A stretch of DNA of 64,000 nucleotides from Azolla caroliniana (Eukaryota > Polypodiophyta). Shown one piece after another: positions 19,021 through 28,715 of this stretch. How positions within the stretch are numbered: position 1 is the stretch's first letter; every line of letters begins with the position of its first letter. Position numbers and translations under genes: made by a program. The stretch covers positions 9,548,001 to 9,612,000 of the forward strand of contig JBHGNT010000004.1 of the NCBI GenBank assembly GCA_043228905.1, written 5' to 3'. A model generated the notes under the pieces. It was not told the origin of the DNA and did not search any database. It was given only the letters and a program-made list of their open reading frames with translations.

Positions 19021-19034
19021 TGGTATCAGAGCGC
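19021..19034 (+). other. Copia-1 primer binding site (initiator Met tRNA)
   Basis: TGGTATCAGAGCGC follows the LTR directly; it is the standard plant copia primer site complementary to the 3' end of initiator Met tRNA. Confidence 0.92.
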
Positions 19035-19133
19035 GAGGGTTGAAGTCCTCTGCAGCCGACAAGAAAAGCTTGCGACAAAACAAAGTTGAAGTTGTTCATC
19101 ATTTTTTTTCGAAAAAGAAACAAGACAGCAATA

Positions 19134-20084
19134 TGGACAAAGGTATGGGAAGCTCGCTACCGACTGAAAAGCTCGATAGGAGCAACTACACATCTTGGTC
19201 GTAGAAGATGCACCAATACCTGCTCGGTCATGACTACTGGAGTTATGTCGAAGGAGCTAATGATGTAGCACCCGATTCGACACACAGAGATTTCTCGGCT
19301 TGGGAACAAGCGGCAAGCAGAGTTCTCTACTACTTTGCATCCTATGTGATAGACCAACTATTGAGCCATATTTGGGATGCTAACACACCAAAGGACGCAT
19401 GCGCAAATCTGAAAAAGCTTTTCGCCGCAAGCACAACGGCCAGGAAGCTGCATCTTAGGCAGGAGCTCAGTAATGTTCGGCAGAAAGATTTGTCTGTGGC
19501 TGATTACACGGCCCGAATCAGGAAAATTTGTCACTCACTCGCCTCCGTCAATGTGAATGTCGAGGAGGACGAGATGGTGCAAGTGTGCGTTGGTGGGCTA
19601 GTGTCTAGGTTCGGAGCTTTCTGAACGACGGTCTGTACGAGGGACAATACGCCTTCATTCTTCGAGCTTTAGTCAATGTTGCTCGTGGAGGAAAATCACA
19701 TGGGTGCGTTGACGAATACGCATGCTGACGGGAAGATGCTGTACACGGAGGAAGATAGGCCCCGTGGTCATGGTGGACGAGGCGATCGGCGCGCAATGGA
19801 GGCGGCCGACAAGAGCAGAACAAGCAGCATAATCGAAATGTCGACAACAGTTCCGAACCCTTGACAAGCAGGGTGAGTCTTGGCGGCGCCGAAAGCTGGC
19901 AAGATAAGGCCGCGTCGGAATGCTGGTATTGTGACAAGAAAGGCCACAAGGAGAGCGAGTGCTGGAAAAAGAGAGCCGATTCAGAGAATGGTGGATCGAG
20001 CTGAAGAGACAGAGAGAGGCGTCAGAGATCGCACTACGCAGAAGGCTTTGAACGAGTCGGAAACAAATCGGGCAAGCCTTCGTA
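19134..20084 (+). pseudogene. Copia-1 gag
   Basis: It opens MDKGMGSSLPTEKLDRSNYT. There is a TAG at 19202 where Copia-2 and Copia-3 have a tyrosine. The main open stretch (19208-19624) has YLLGHDYWSYVEGANDVAPD, NLKKLFAASTTARKLHL, DYTARIRKICHSLASVNVNV and GGLVSRFGAF, the copia capsid (UBN2-like) pattern. The zinc knuckle CWYCDKKGHKESEC at 19921-19962 is intact but in another frame from the capsid. Stops follow SRFGAF and FFEL. Confidence 0.9.
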
Positions 20085-20969
20085 ATGAAACATAAGGCCA
20101 ATTCTATGGCCTTAAACACCTCGAGATCGAGCGAGGTGTGGTATGTTGATTCCGGAGCGTCAAATCATATGATGAGTCACGAGGAATGGTTGTCGTACTT
20201 GGAGAAACCAGAATCGCAAGGAGTGGTCGAAACGGGCGACGACACTCCGCATACCATCGAACATGTCGGCGAAGTTCCCCTCAGCCATGTCGGGCAGAAA
20301 GAGAAGCTCATGAACGTGTTGCACGTCCCAACAATAACGAAGAACCTGGTGTCGGTCGGTCAGATCGTCGACCAGGGAATGCAGGTTCGATTCACGCATT
20401 TCCGCTACTTCATAGAAGAGCAAGGCAAAGTAATCGCACAAGGGCGCCGTGAAGGGAGGATGTTTATCCTCGAAACCAACAATGTGGGCACTGTTATGTA
20501 CGCGAAAGGACAAAAGGTCGAATCGGATATTGACCTGTGGCACAAGAGATTCGGCCACATAAATTTCCCACGGCTTCGTGAGATGCAGACGAAGAACATT
20601 GTTTTCGGCTTGCCAAAATTCCGGGGCCGTAATGGCCAAGTCTGCGAAGCTTGTCAGATGGGAAAAGAACACCGACTTCCATTCCCCAATGAGCGTAATC
20701 GTAGTCGAAGTTTGCTGGATTTGATCCATTCGGATGTGTGGGGACCGACACAGAACGTGAGTCTCGATGGAAACTGTTACTTTGTAACCTTCATCGACGA
20801 CTTCACTCAGCACACGTGGGTATGCACAATCGCGAAGAACAACGAAGTCTTCACATGTTTCCTAAAGGTGAAGAGCCTTGCGGAAAGGGAAACAGGGCGT
20901 AAGATCAAATGCCTACGGTCCGATGGCGGGAAGGAGTACTTCTCCGACCAGTTCACAAGTTATCTATAG
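20085..20969 (+). pseudogene. Copia-1 protease and integrase
   Basis: 294 codons. VWYVDSGASNHMMSHEEW is the aspartic protease site. LMNVLHVPTITKNLVSVGQI is the pre-integrase motif. HKRFGHINFPRL with CEACQMGK is the HHCC finger. HSDVWGPTQNVSL gives the first catalytic D and LRSDGGKEYFSDQF the second. It ends in TAG after FTSYL; the frame continues as EEGIRREFSCRYTP, and further on NGLVEWKNRT keeps the third catalytic residue E. The best preserved protease-integrase of the copia family here. Confidence 0.93.
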
Positions 20970-21858
20970 GAGGAGGGAATTCGACGCGAATTCTCGTGTA
21001 GATACACGCCACAACAGAACGGCTTGGTCGAGTGGAAGAATCGTACAATCGAAGAAGTGGCCAGGGCAATGCTTGAAGAGAAGCATATGCCGAAATTCTA
21101 TTGGTCTGAACCTGTGAGACGACAGTCTACCTGCAGAATCTGACTTTTGCTAATGGAGAAGTGTCGCCACATAAGCTGTATTTCTGGAAGAAGCCGAACT
21201 TGGCAAACTTGAGGATTTTCGGTAGCATTTTATATGAGCATGTGCCGAAGGAAAAGAGGAGGAACCTGGATGCCAAAGCCGAAAAGTGCATCTTAGTCGG
21301 CTATCCAGACGAGCAGAAGGGGTATAAATGTTATAACCCCTAAACAAAGGAAGTACGCGTAAGTCAAGATATCGTGTTCGACGAATCCGCTTCGTGGTAC
21401 TTGCCTTCATCCCTAACTCCTCATAACTCCATTCCGAATTCTGAGGACGAAGTTAGCGAGGCCAAAATGCCCCCGCACGATGAAGAAGTCGGAGCTCTGA
21501 GAGAGTCCGATCTCATTTCGGCTAAGTGGACCGAAATGGCCAACCTATTGAAGAGACGGCGAGTAGTGGCGACTCAGGCGTGATGTCCCCACGTAAAGAA
21601 CCGAGGAGACGATTTACGCGCAAGGAGAAGGGCAAGAAGAAAATGTTGGAGTATGATTTCAACAACACCGAGTCAGTTTGGAGCGAATCTGACATCGAGT
21701 CGATCGTAAAGAAACCTCCGCGGAAGAGGTCAAAATCGGCCAAAAAGGTCGTGAAATCGGGTAATCACGAATTACGCCAATCTACCCGCCTGAAGAACCC
21801 CGTGAAGAGATACGGGTACAATGAATACATGGCGCATCACTATGTGTACATGACATGA
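20970..21858 (+). pseudogene. Copia-1 integrase C-terminus and linker
   Basis: Broken frames read ARAMLEEKHMPKFYWSE, HKLYFWKKPNLANLRIFGSI and RNLDAKAEKCILVGYPDEQK GYKCYNP (21161-21343), the end of copia integrase. A charged linker follows (RRRFTRKEKGKKKMLEYDFN, 21526-21858) and ends STRLKNPVKRYGYNEYMAHH, just ahead of RT. The basic block might be a nuclear localisation signal. Confidence 0.88.
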
Positions 21859-22856
21859 GTGGCGGAAGTCCGTGAGCCGGAGAGCTACGTAGAAGCGGCG
21901 AAAGACGCAAATTGGCGTGCCGCAATGGAGGAGGAGATGCTCGCATAGGTAGAGAATGAAACCTGGGACCTGGTTGACGCACCGAAGGGTGTGAAGCTGA
22001 TCGGATGTAGGTGGGTGTACAAGGTCAAGTACAACACTAACGGCTCGGTCAACCGATACAAGTCCCAGTTAGTAGCGAAAGGCTACGCGCAACAACACGG
22101 CATCGACTACGATTAGACGTTTGCGCCGGTCGCAAAGATGACAACCGTCTGTGTTTTACTTACAGTAGTTATAGAGAAAGAGTGGCACTTACATCAGATG
22201 GATGTCAAGAATGGGTTCTTGCAAGGGGAGCTTGAGGAACAGGTGTACACGGTACAACCCCCGGATTTCACTCTAGACTGAACACTTCGACGGTCTGCCG
22301 GTTGAAGATGTCCCTTTACGGACTAAAGCAAGCCCCGCGTGCTTGGAACGCAAAAATCACACAACGATTGTGTCGGATGGGATTTGCGACGTCTAGATCA
22401 GACTCTTCACTATTCATTTGGAAAGGTCGACTCGGGCCGATTAGTATTTTACTTTATATTGCTGACCTGGTCATCACGGGCGCCTTCCTAGGTGAAATCA
22501 ACCGCGTAAAGCTCCAGCTCGCGGCATCATTTGACATGAAGGACCTAGGGAACTTTCACTACTTCCTCGGGATCGAAGTGATCCGTACCCCCGAAGGCAT
22601 ATTGATCATTAGCCAACGTCATTATGCATTGAATATGCTCTTCAAGTTTGGGATGGCAAATTGTAAGCCCATCTCGGCCCCTCTGGACAAAAACGTAAAG
22701 CTTCGCCGAGATTCACGAAAGCCGTGCGACCCTACACGGTTTCGACAAATTGTCAGAAGCCTCATCTACTTGACGATTACTCGACCGGATCTCAGCTACC
22801 TGGTCATCTTAATCAGTCAATTTATGTCGCAGACCACGGCCAAATACTTTCAGTGA
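21859..22856 (+). pseudogene. Copia-1 reverse transcriptase
   Basis: Pieces read NETWDLVDAPKGVKLIGCRW VYKVKYNT, HQMDVKNGFLQGELEEQVYT, MSLYGLKQAPRAWNAKI, and LLYIADLVITG. The last is the catalytic box, normally LLYVDDLVI; the second catalytic aspartate is lost here. FHYFLGIEVIRTPEGILI and RSLIYLTITRPDLSYLV follow. The A of MDVKNAF is G. The enzyme is dead by both frame and active-site damage. Confidence 0.9.
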
Positions 22857-23399
22857 GTGCAAAGGATATTGTGATATGTCAGCGGCACGAAATACATGGC
22901 GTTGTTGTATCAGGCAGGCGTAACTGAACAGTTGGTTGGCCACACGGATGCCGATTGGGCCGGAAACGCCAGTGATCGTAGATCCACATCCGGATATGCC
23001 TTCTCATTAGGAAGTGTGGCGATCGCGTGGAGCAGCAAAAAGCAGCCGATAGTGGCACTGTCGAGCACAGAGGTCGAATATCGAGGGGCGATTGTTGCTA
23101 CGTGCGAAGTCATCTAGTTGAAACGGCTATTACGGGATCTGCATGTAGAGGTGTCTGATCCGACGACGATCTATTACGACAACCTCAACAGTATCCACCT
23201 TGCGAAAAACCCCGTGTTCCACGCCCGGACCAAGCACATTGAGGTGCATTACCATTTTGTCCACCCTTTCAGGTGAAGTCTAACTAGCATATGTTCCGAC
23301 GGATCGGCAGGTTGGTCTCGACAAGTTTCGACATTTCTCAGGTGAGCTAGGGTTGTGTCACCTCGACACGCCAAACTTGAGGGGGCGAAAAGAAGAATA
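22857..23399 (+). pseudogene. Copia-1 RNase H
   Basis: GHTDADWAGNASDRRSTSGY, SSKKQPIVALSSTEVEYRG, then after a TAG at the W of VI-W-LK, LLRDLHVEVSDPTTIYYDNL and HARTKHIEVHYHFV. These are the D, E and D regions of copia RNase H. A deletion of about 40 codons has removed VR-x-x-VLLGEV-x-L in the following part, compared with Copia-3. It ends GRKEE and TAG at 23397-23399. Confidence 0.9.
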
Positions 23400-23736
23400 G
23401 GAACAAGAGCATGAAAGGATCAGAGGTATTCATTGCGACGAATGTGACCGTGACGCTGAATTGGATGGAGAATTCGATTTTGAACCAGCTGAAGAAGCCG
23501 AAGGAAGAATCAAGGGCCATAATCGTAGGAAAGAGTCGCAGACAGCCGAATTTGGGGGAGATAAGACCAAGACGAAGAGGTGGTCGAAAGTTGTCAAAGG
23601 CCTGAAGACTGAAGACGAATTGGAGACAACCAATTCGGATGAGAGGGGAATTGAATCGGAACTGTTCGATTCAATCAAAATGTTCGATTTGGATACGCCA
23701 AATCAACAGAAGGCCAAACGGAGAAAAGGGCAGTGA
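23400..23736 (+). pseudogene. Copia-1 extra frame after the pol stop (conserved tail)
   Basis: In the same frame as RNase H, directly after the TAG, the sequence stays open to the TGA at 23734-23736. It is acidic and lysine-rich (GEFDFEPAEEAEG, KTKTKRWSKVVKGLKTEDEL, ETTNSDERGIESELFDSIKM). Copia-3 has the counterpart at 60651-61058, also behind an in-frame TAG, with matching DELE-x-TNSDE and IESE-x-FDSI-x-MF. I do not recognise a domain. It could be a readthrough extension of Pol, or a former part of Pol in which an ancestral stop arose. Confidence 0.65.
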
Positions 23737-23909
23737 AGGAACTGCCAACACCGTGATAGCAAGGGAGCTGAGAAGGGCCGAACAAGCAGAAAACCCGACC
23801 GGAAGGGTCGAGGCGCGCGGATTCAAACAAGTCGAGGAGTGAAGAAAGAAGGAACTGGAGCATAGATCCGGAAGGGCAGACGGAACCTCAAGTTGAGCTG
23901 TAGAGGGAG
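23737..23909 (+). other. Copia-1 3' untranslated part and polypurine tract
   Basis: Non-coding tail up to the 3' LTR. GTAGAGGGAG at 23900-23909 lies directly before TGTTGAG of the LTR; in Copia-3 the same place reads GAGGGGGAG, so this is a worn polypurine tract. Confidence 0.75.
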
Positions 23910-24329
23910 TGTTGAGTGACAAGCTCAACATTCGGCGTGTAATACGGTGCGTAACCCAGTGCGTAGACTGGGTGCGTGAAATAGTACGCATAACGTAGCC
24001 GTAGCGGTTTGTAAACCGTGAGGCCGTTAGTATGGTATTGCTCGTAAGAAATAATTTTGGGAGTTATTGTAGTAGGCTCATTTATGAGCAGTCAAGTACT
24101 GTCAGTACTTGTGTCAGCCCAATTGTCAAGGCTTGTATAAAAGGTGCTCACTGAGCACGATGTATATACAAAGCATCATTATTTTTGAAATAGAACTAAG
24201 TTGTCTACTCTCTATCTGTCTCTCCATCTCCATCTCCATCTTTGTGTTTCCTGAGTTTACCGAACTGACTTATTTTCGAACTGTGTACTATGTGTTTACG
24301 CACACCCTTCCGCACACATATTCTTTACA
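23910..24329 (+). repeat. Copia-1 3' LTR
   Basis: TGTTGAGTGACAAGCTC to TTCTTTACA, aligned with 18601-19020 over all 420 positions. It has the same TATAAAAG and hairpin. Confidence 0.95.
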
Positions 24330-24911
24330 ATCATCATTATTGGTCTTACCATTATGACGAGGACAAGGTGGTGGTTGAACAATGGGAGCAAGAACCTGAG
24401 AAACTGCAGCTTTAATGGTAGTACTGATGAGGCTCATTGCATCTTCTACTTTCATGAAACTTCTTTTTTTCTATTCATGGAAAGCTGAAGCTTGAGAGAA
24501 GTCTTCTCTATTTAGCACCGAAGAAGGAGTAGAGCTATTGTTTTCTGCACACAACACAAGACTTTCTTCACTAAGAAGGTAGACGAGGAAGAAGGGCAAC
24601 ACCAACGAAGAGTAGAGTTCCAATGGTTCCTGATAGCATTGTCTATGTGACCACGGAGTAATCGAGCTATGGCAGCCCACATGAGCTTTTATGGCCTGAT
24701 CTGATCGACCAGGTATTCCTTAACTTATTAGAGACCAGTTTCGATCTCCATACTTCTCAACTAGTCGATGGAGAGCCGCGTGTTCGTTGGGGCTCCATGG
24801 ACCTTTCCCTCGATCATTCGGGTTGTGGATGGTCGACGCAGACAGAGATGCGTGAGAGACCGATGCAGATGTATTGGTCAAGCTTGAGAGTGCCCTGGAA
24901 GCTAATACCAA
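24330..24911 (-). pseudogene. MYB44-like R2R3-MYB pseudogene, N-terminal part
   Basis: From the ATG at 24911 the minus strand reads a serine-rich lead, then KGPWSPNEHAALHRLVEKYG and DRNWSLIS: the first MYB repeat (R2), with the MYB44-subgroup wording. The next codon, normally K, is TAA at 24720. The same frame goes on GIPGRS, then about 25 codons are missing and DQAIKAHVGC follows; after a frameshift IARLLRGHIDNAIRNHW and NSTLR give the end of R3. Near 24330-24450 SFMKVEDAMSLISTTIKAAV is C-terminal. An intact gene would be a nuclear transcription factor; this copy cannot make the domain. The rest is at 18311-18600 beyond Copia-1. Confidence 0.85.
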
Positions 24912-25367
24912 GGGAAGATGACAATCGAGAAGTTGTGATCAGATATCAGGAGAAGCTTGTGATCACGGAGAAGTCGAGCGGAGGTTGCTTCTCCTACTTC
25001 TGTTTCCATTTCGGTTGGTGCTCCTCATGATTGAAGCCTTCCATTGATGGATTGATGGATGGATAGATTCGTTCTCTGGCAGAGCGAGAGAAAAGGGAAA
25101 CAGAGACAGAGAAAAAGAGGATCATGGCATCAACATGATAAGAGGATTTGAAAGAAGGAGGATGCCATGTCTCATCTTCATCCTTAGAATAGTGCAAGAC
25201 TCTAAGAAAGGCTCTACCTCTTCATCTTCTTCCATTTCCCTTCCTCTCCTTCTTCCAGGTTGTTGCTACGTTTCTTCTTCACTACTTCTTCCGAGGGTCT
25301 AGGGTTTACATCCCAAAAATGAAACGATGAGTTAGGGGAGAGAGACACACACACAACACAGAGATAA

Positions 25368-25372
<5 letters not shown>
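24912..25372 (-). other. presumed 5' leader/promoter side of the MYB pseudogene
   Basis: No coding region of note. On the minus strand it lies between a CT microsatellite and the MYB start codon, the usual place of a leader. It has stretches of GAGAAG/CTTCTC and two GATGGATTGATG-like repeats near 25040-25060. No TATA box can be chosen with confidence. Confidence 0.4.

Positions 25373-25431
<59 letters not shown>
25373..25431. repeat. GA/CT microsatellite
   Basis: A run of about 29 AG dinucleotides on the plus strand, CT on the minus strand. CT runs are common in 5' leaders and core promoters of plant genes, and this one is about 460 bp upstream of the MYB start on its coding strand. Reading frames through it (25306-25527, minus) are low-complexity artefacts. 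Confidence 0.95.
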
Positions 25432-25433
<2 letters not shown>

Positions 25434-26019
25434 GTGTTGAAGAGGGACAGTAAGAGAATTCTTTCTCAAGGAAGGGTCGGCCGTTGAGGCATGCCAAAAG
25501 TGTTGTTGGGGTGGGGGGTGAAGCCATTCTCCCAAGGGGTTAAGTTAGAGAGAGAGCGAGAGAGAAAGACAAATAGAAAATGACACCAAATGAGAGGGGA
25601 AAAAGTTATTCATTACATACCCTAGAGGGGGTTTATATAATACATCCAATGTAACGGTTACATGACAGTTATAAATAAGAGTGTTGGGTGAAAGAATGAG
25701 AGTGGAAACAATTAGCTCTGTCCTTGACATAGCTAATTAGCTATGCAAAAAGCTACCATTGATAAATAGTCATTTTAGCAAAAAGCCATCATTAATAAAT
25801 TAACTATGCAAAAAACTACCATTGAAAATACTAGAGTGTTTTAATTACATATGTAAATGAGCACCATAAATGTGCAACACAAATTGATATGTGCACCATA
25901 AATGTGTACCATAAATTATATATCGAATTCCTAGGTCCATTATGCATGATCCTTTGCCACATCACGTAGGCCATCTCTAGTTGAGTATTGTGGGTTAGTT
26001 GCTACCACTGTTGCTAAAC
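25432..26019. other. gene-free stretch with first AGCTAATTAGCT units
   Basis: No gene is seen. At 25728-25742 the motif TAGCTAATTAGCTA occurs, ahead of diverged repeats of AAAAAGCTACCATTGA-like units (25748-25830). These resemble the satellite that fills 27.3-29.8 kb. The unit GCACCATAAATGTG is repeated near 25860-25915. Confidence 0.5.
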
Positions 26020-26420
26020 CCTATCGAGTCCACCTGCCGCCACTCTACACTCAGTGGGCCGTTACTGTGAAGGTCGTGTATTGCTGCCACTTTTCGACCC
26101 GACGGCGTTAACAACTCCACTACCGCCATTCTACTCTCAGTTGCCTTCTCTGTGCGTTCCAAGCATCATCGGTAACTGTTCAATCTGACGGGGTTCTCTC
26201 CTCCATCGCCATCATTCTACACTCAGTTGCCGCAACTGTCCAGTCCTGGATTGCTTCCACATTTCGATTTGACGGAGTTCACTCATCCAACGGCAACATT
26301 CTACACTCAGTTGTCACCATTGGTCGGTCCTAGATCGCCTCCTCAACTATTCGATCCAACGGAGTGAACTCCTCAACTGTTCGGTCTTGGATTGCAATAA
26401 CTTTTCTATCTATTGATTAT
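26020..26420. repeat. diverged tandem repeat of about 80-110 bp
   Basis: Four diverged units share TTCTACACTCAGTTGCC (near 26040, 26130, 26214 and 26299), CAGTCCTGGATTGC-like and TTCGA-x-x-TGACGG-like blocks. They lie just upstream of the plus-strand gene at 26533 and may form its leader or an older exon array; no open frame runs through them. Confidence 0.65.
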
Positions 26421-26532
26421 CTTGTGTATTGTTGTGTCTAATCTTGTGTATTGTGGAATATTTTTGTGTATTGTTGTTGCCCATGGCCATCTTAAATACT
26501 TGTTTTTTTTCCTGGAAATTTAGGGTTTGAAT

Positions 26533-27281
26533 ATGTCCAGCCAAATGGAAGGGGAAGAAGGGTGTTTAGAATTACCCCTCAATGATCATAAGGATAGGGA
26601 TGATGCTATCAGGCACAACAAGCCATATGAAACTATTGGGCAGAAATAAAAAGGAAACATCGTCAATTGTTGAAGGATACAAAAGCCACACTCAGTAAAG
26701 GTAAGGATAGTTTAGCTGAGAATGTAAGTAATGCGATTACCATCATAGAGAGAAAGGTTGTAGACTATTTCAATGTTCAAACCAAGCACATCAACAATGA
26801 AGAAAAGAAGGTAGTACTTTATGGAATATTAAATGATCCATCGATAAAGGACTTAGTTGATTGTGATGGTCTTAATGCAAACATATCATCTATTTTAGTA
26901 AATAATCTTCGTAATAGTTTCGTATCCATGAGCAAGTCAGAAGATGATCTTGTCTTAAAAAGGTCTAGTCTAATGATGTTACTTAATAGTGATGTTGACG
27001 ATATAAACATCAATGAGCTATCTAAGGTAATTGGTGTTAGTAGAAAAATAGTGTACAATACATTGAACCGTATAATTTCCTCGGGTGAAGGAACTAGTCT
27101 ACTAAAGCTAACTATAAGATGTAAGCCAATGACACCCATAACATCAGAAATCAAGGATGTAATCACAATGTTTTGGACTAATGAGAGTAGGGTTTCACCC
27201 AATAAAAAGGATTTATGCAGGAAACGTGTTGGAAGAAATCAATACGAGGAGCATCCCATTCATCTTCTTGATGTACCTCAG
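26533..27281 (+). pseudogene. unidentified plus-strand gene, first exon (transposase-like?)
   Basis: Starts MSSQMEGEEGCLELPLNDHK just after a TTTAG acceptor-like site. A one-base shift near 26630 moves to the frame NYWAEIKRKHRQLLKDTKAT, which is open to 27281. It has a helical, charged middle, a putative helix-turn-helix (ELSKVIGVSRKIVYNTLNRI) and the ending VSPNKKDLCRKRVGRNQYEE HPIHLLDVPQ. CAG/GTATTT follows, a good donor. From memory the SPNKKD...H-x-x-H-x-L stretch resembles uncharacterised transposase-like proteins of plants and invertebrates, but I cannot confirm this. Confidence 0.55.
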
Positions 27282-27289
27282 GTATTTAC

Positions 27290-28110
27290 ATTTATCTCAA
27301 CATTTGTTTTGACTGTACACGGAAAGTTAATTAGCTCAGTTAGCAGAAAAGCTAATTAGCTTATCAGTTACATTTACCTCAGTTAGCTACTAGGATAGCT
27401 ACTACATAGGTAACTGGCTACTCTCAATAGATACTACCATGATAGCTAATTAGCAGACTCAATAGCTAATTTAGTTACTACCAGATAATTAGCTACCAAA
27501 ATAGCTAACTAGCTACCATGATAGCTAATTAACTATTCTCAATAGCTAATTTAGTTATTACCAGATAATTAGCTACCAGAATAGCTAATTAGCTTTTAGG
27601 ATAGCTAATTAGCTATTAGAATAGGGTTTTAGCTACCATGATAGCTAAATAGCTACTCGAATAGCTAATTAGAATAGCTAATTAACTAATTAGCTATTAG
27701 AATAGGTAATTAGCTACCATGATAGCTAATTGGCTACTATGATAATTAGCTACTCTAGTTATTACCAGCTAATTAGCTACTAGGAAAGCTAATTAGCTAC
27801 CATGATAGCTAATTAGGTACTAGGACAACTAATTACCTACTAGGATAGCTAATTTCGTTATTACCAGCTAATTAGCTACTAGGAAAGCTAATTAGCTACC
27901 ACGATAGCTAATTAGCCACCATGATAGCTACTAGGACAGCTAATTAGCCACCACGATAGCTAATTAGCTACTAGACCAGCTAATTAGCTACCATGATAGC
28001 TAATTAGCTACTAGGACAGCTAATTAGTTACCATGATAGCTAATTAGTTACTAGGACAACTAATTAGCTACTAGAATAGCTAATTAGCTACCTTGTTCGT
28101 CCAACACTGT
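27290..28110. repeat. AGCTAATTAGCT satellite, intronic block
   Basis: Dozens of copies of the palindrome TAGCTAATTAGCTA joined by short variable linkers such as CCATGA and CTAGGACA. Base period is about 15-16 bp, with higher-order repeats. It begins 10-40 bp after the splice donor of the plus-strand gene and stops before the next recognisable exon, so it occupies an intron. Confidence 0.93.
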
Positions 28111-28115
28111 TTTAA

Positions 28116-28265
28116 GTTACATTGGCAGTGGTTATTAGCTCAACGTTTGGAGCTTACTCAACATTGGGTCTGGTCTGACGGAGCTGCGTCATAATTCAAG
28201 GCTCGACATCCATTTTATTTTGTGGGGAGGTATCCTACTATAACAGGTTTGGAGATGAGATGAGA
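28116..28265 (+). pseudogene. unidentified plus-strand gene, second exon remnant
   Basis: The plus strand reads LHWQWLLAQRLELTQHWVWS, DGAAS, stop, FKARHPFYFVGRYPTITGLE MR, stop. Both stops are explained by single C-to-T type changes (CAA to TAA, TGG to TGA). From memory SDG-x-A-x-QFK-x-R-x-x-FYF-x-x-RY looks like a conserved block of transposase-like proteins in which the aspartate could be catalytic. It fits as continuation of the exon ending at 27281. The acceptor is not certain. Confidence 0.5.
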
Positions 28266-28366
28266 TGTGGGGAGGATAGCTAATTAACTACTTTACACAA
28301 CTATGGCAGTAGCTCATTAGCTAGTAGGATAGCTAATTAGCTAGTAGCTAATTAGTTGCCAATGCC

Positions 28367-28529
28367 ATGAAATAGTGGAAACAGCATGTAAAACTGAGGT
28401 TCACAACAATAGTGTTTTTGAACACTTGATGTAGCATACTGCCATAATGTTGCATCAAGTGCTGCATCAAGTGTTCAAAAACATTGTTGTTGTGAACCTC
28501 AGTTTTACATGTTGTTTCCACTATTTCAT
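28367..28529. repeat. foldback hairpin with 65-bp arms inside the satellite
   Basis: 28367-28431 and 28465-28529 are inverted copies with few mismatches, separated by 33 bp. The arm contains GTGGAAACA, CATGTAAAACTGAGGTTCAC and TTTTTGAACACTTGATG. It is flanked by satellite on the left and by 180 bp of unrelated sequence on the right. It looks like a small MITE or foldback insertion. Confidence 0.9.
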
Positions 28530-28539
28530 AGCATTTCAA

Positions 28540-28715
28540 ATCGTTGCCTAATTCAGTACACTATTCCAAAAGAATAGGGTGGAGCTGATCTGAAGGAGAT
28601 GTGATAGCAGAACTCTTACTTTCAGCCACGTTGGCAGCTATCTCCTCATCTGTTGCAGCGTCATCAACACCAGACACATCATGTGTCGTCCTTAATCCAC
28701 AAAATTCTACAATAA
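28540..28715. other. non-satellite spacer
   Basis: Unique sequence between the hairpin and the resumption of the satellite. The minus strand has a short open stretch (GLRTTHDVSGVDDAATDEEI AANVAESKSSAI). It could be an exon remnant of the minus-strand gene, but there is no clear splice support. Confidence 0.35.

Larger units (their letters stand above)
18601..24329 (+). mobile_element. Copia-1, complete but degenerate copia element in the MYB gene
   Basis: LTRs 18601-19020 and 23910-24329, both 420 bp, flanked by ATCAT on both sides (18596-18600 and 24330-24334). Order: PBS, gag, zinc knuckle, protease, integrase, RT, RNase H, a conserved extra tail, polypurine tract. Several stops and shifts make it non-autonomous. 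The LTRs are similar with scattered substitutions; the first 25 bases of the left one have diverged most. Confidence 0.95.

Noticed and set aside
20160-20813. 217-codon minus-strand frame
   Set aside because: It is antisense to the intact Copia-1 protease-integrase and has no domain; a shadow.
25306-25527. protein with a serine-leucine repeat (minus strand)
   Set aside because: It is the translation of the CT microsatellite; no other support.
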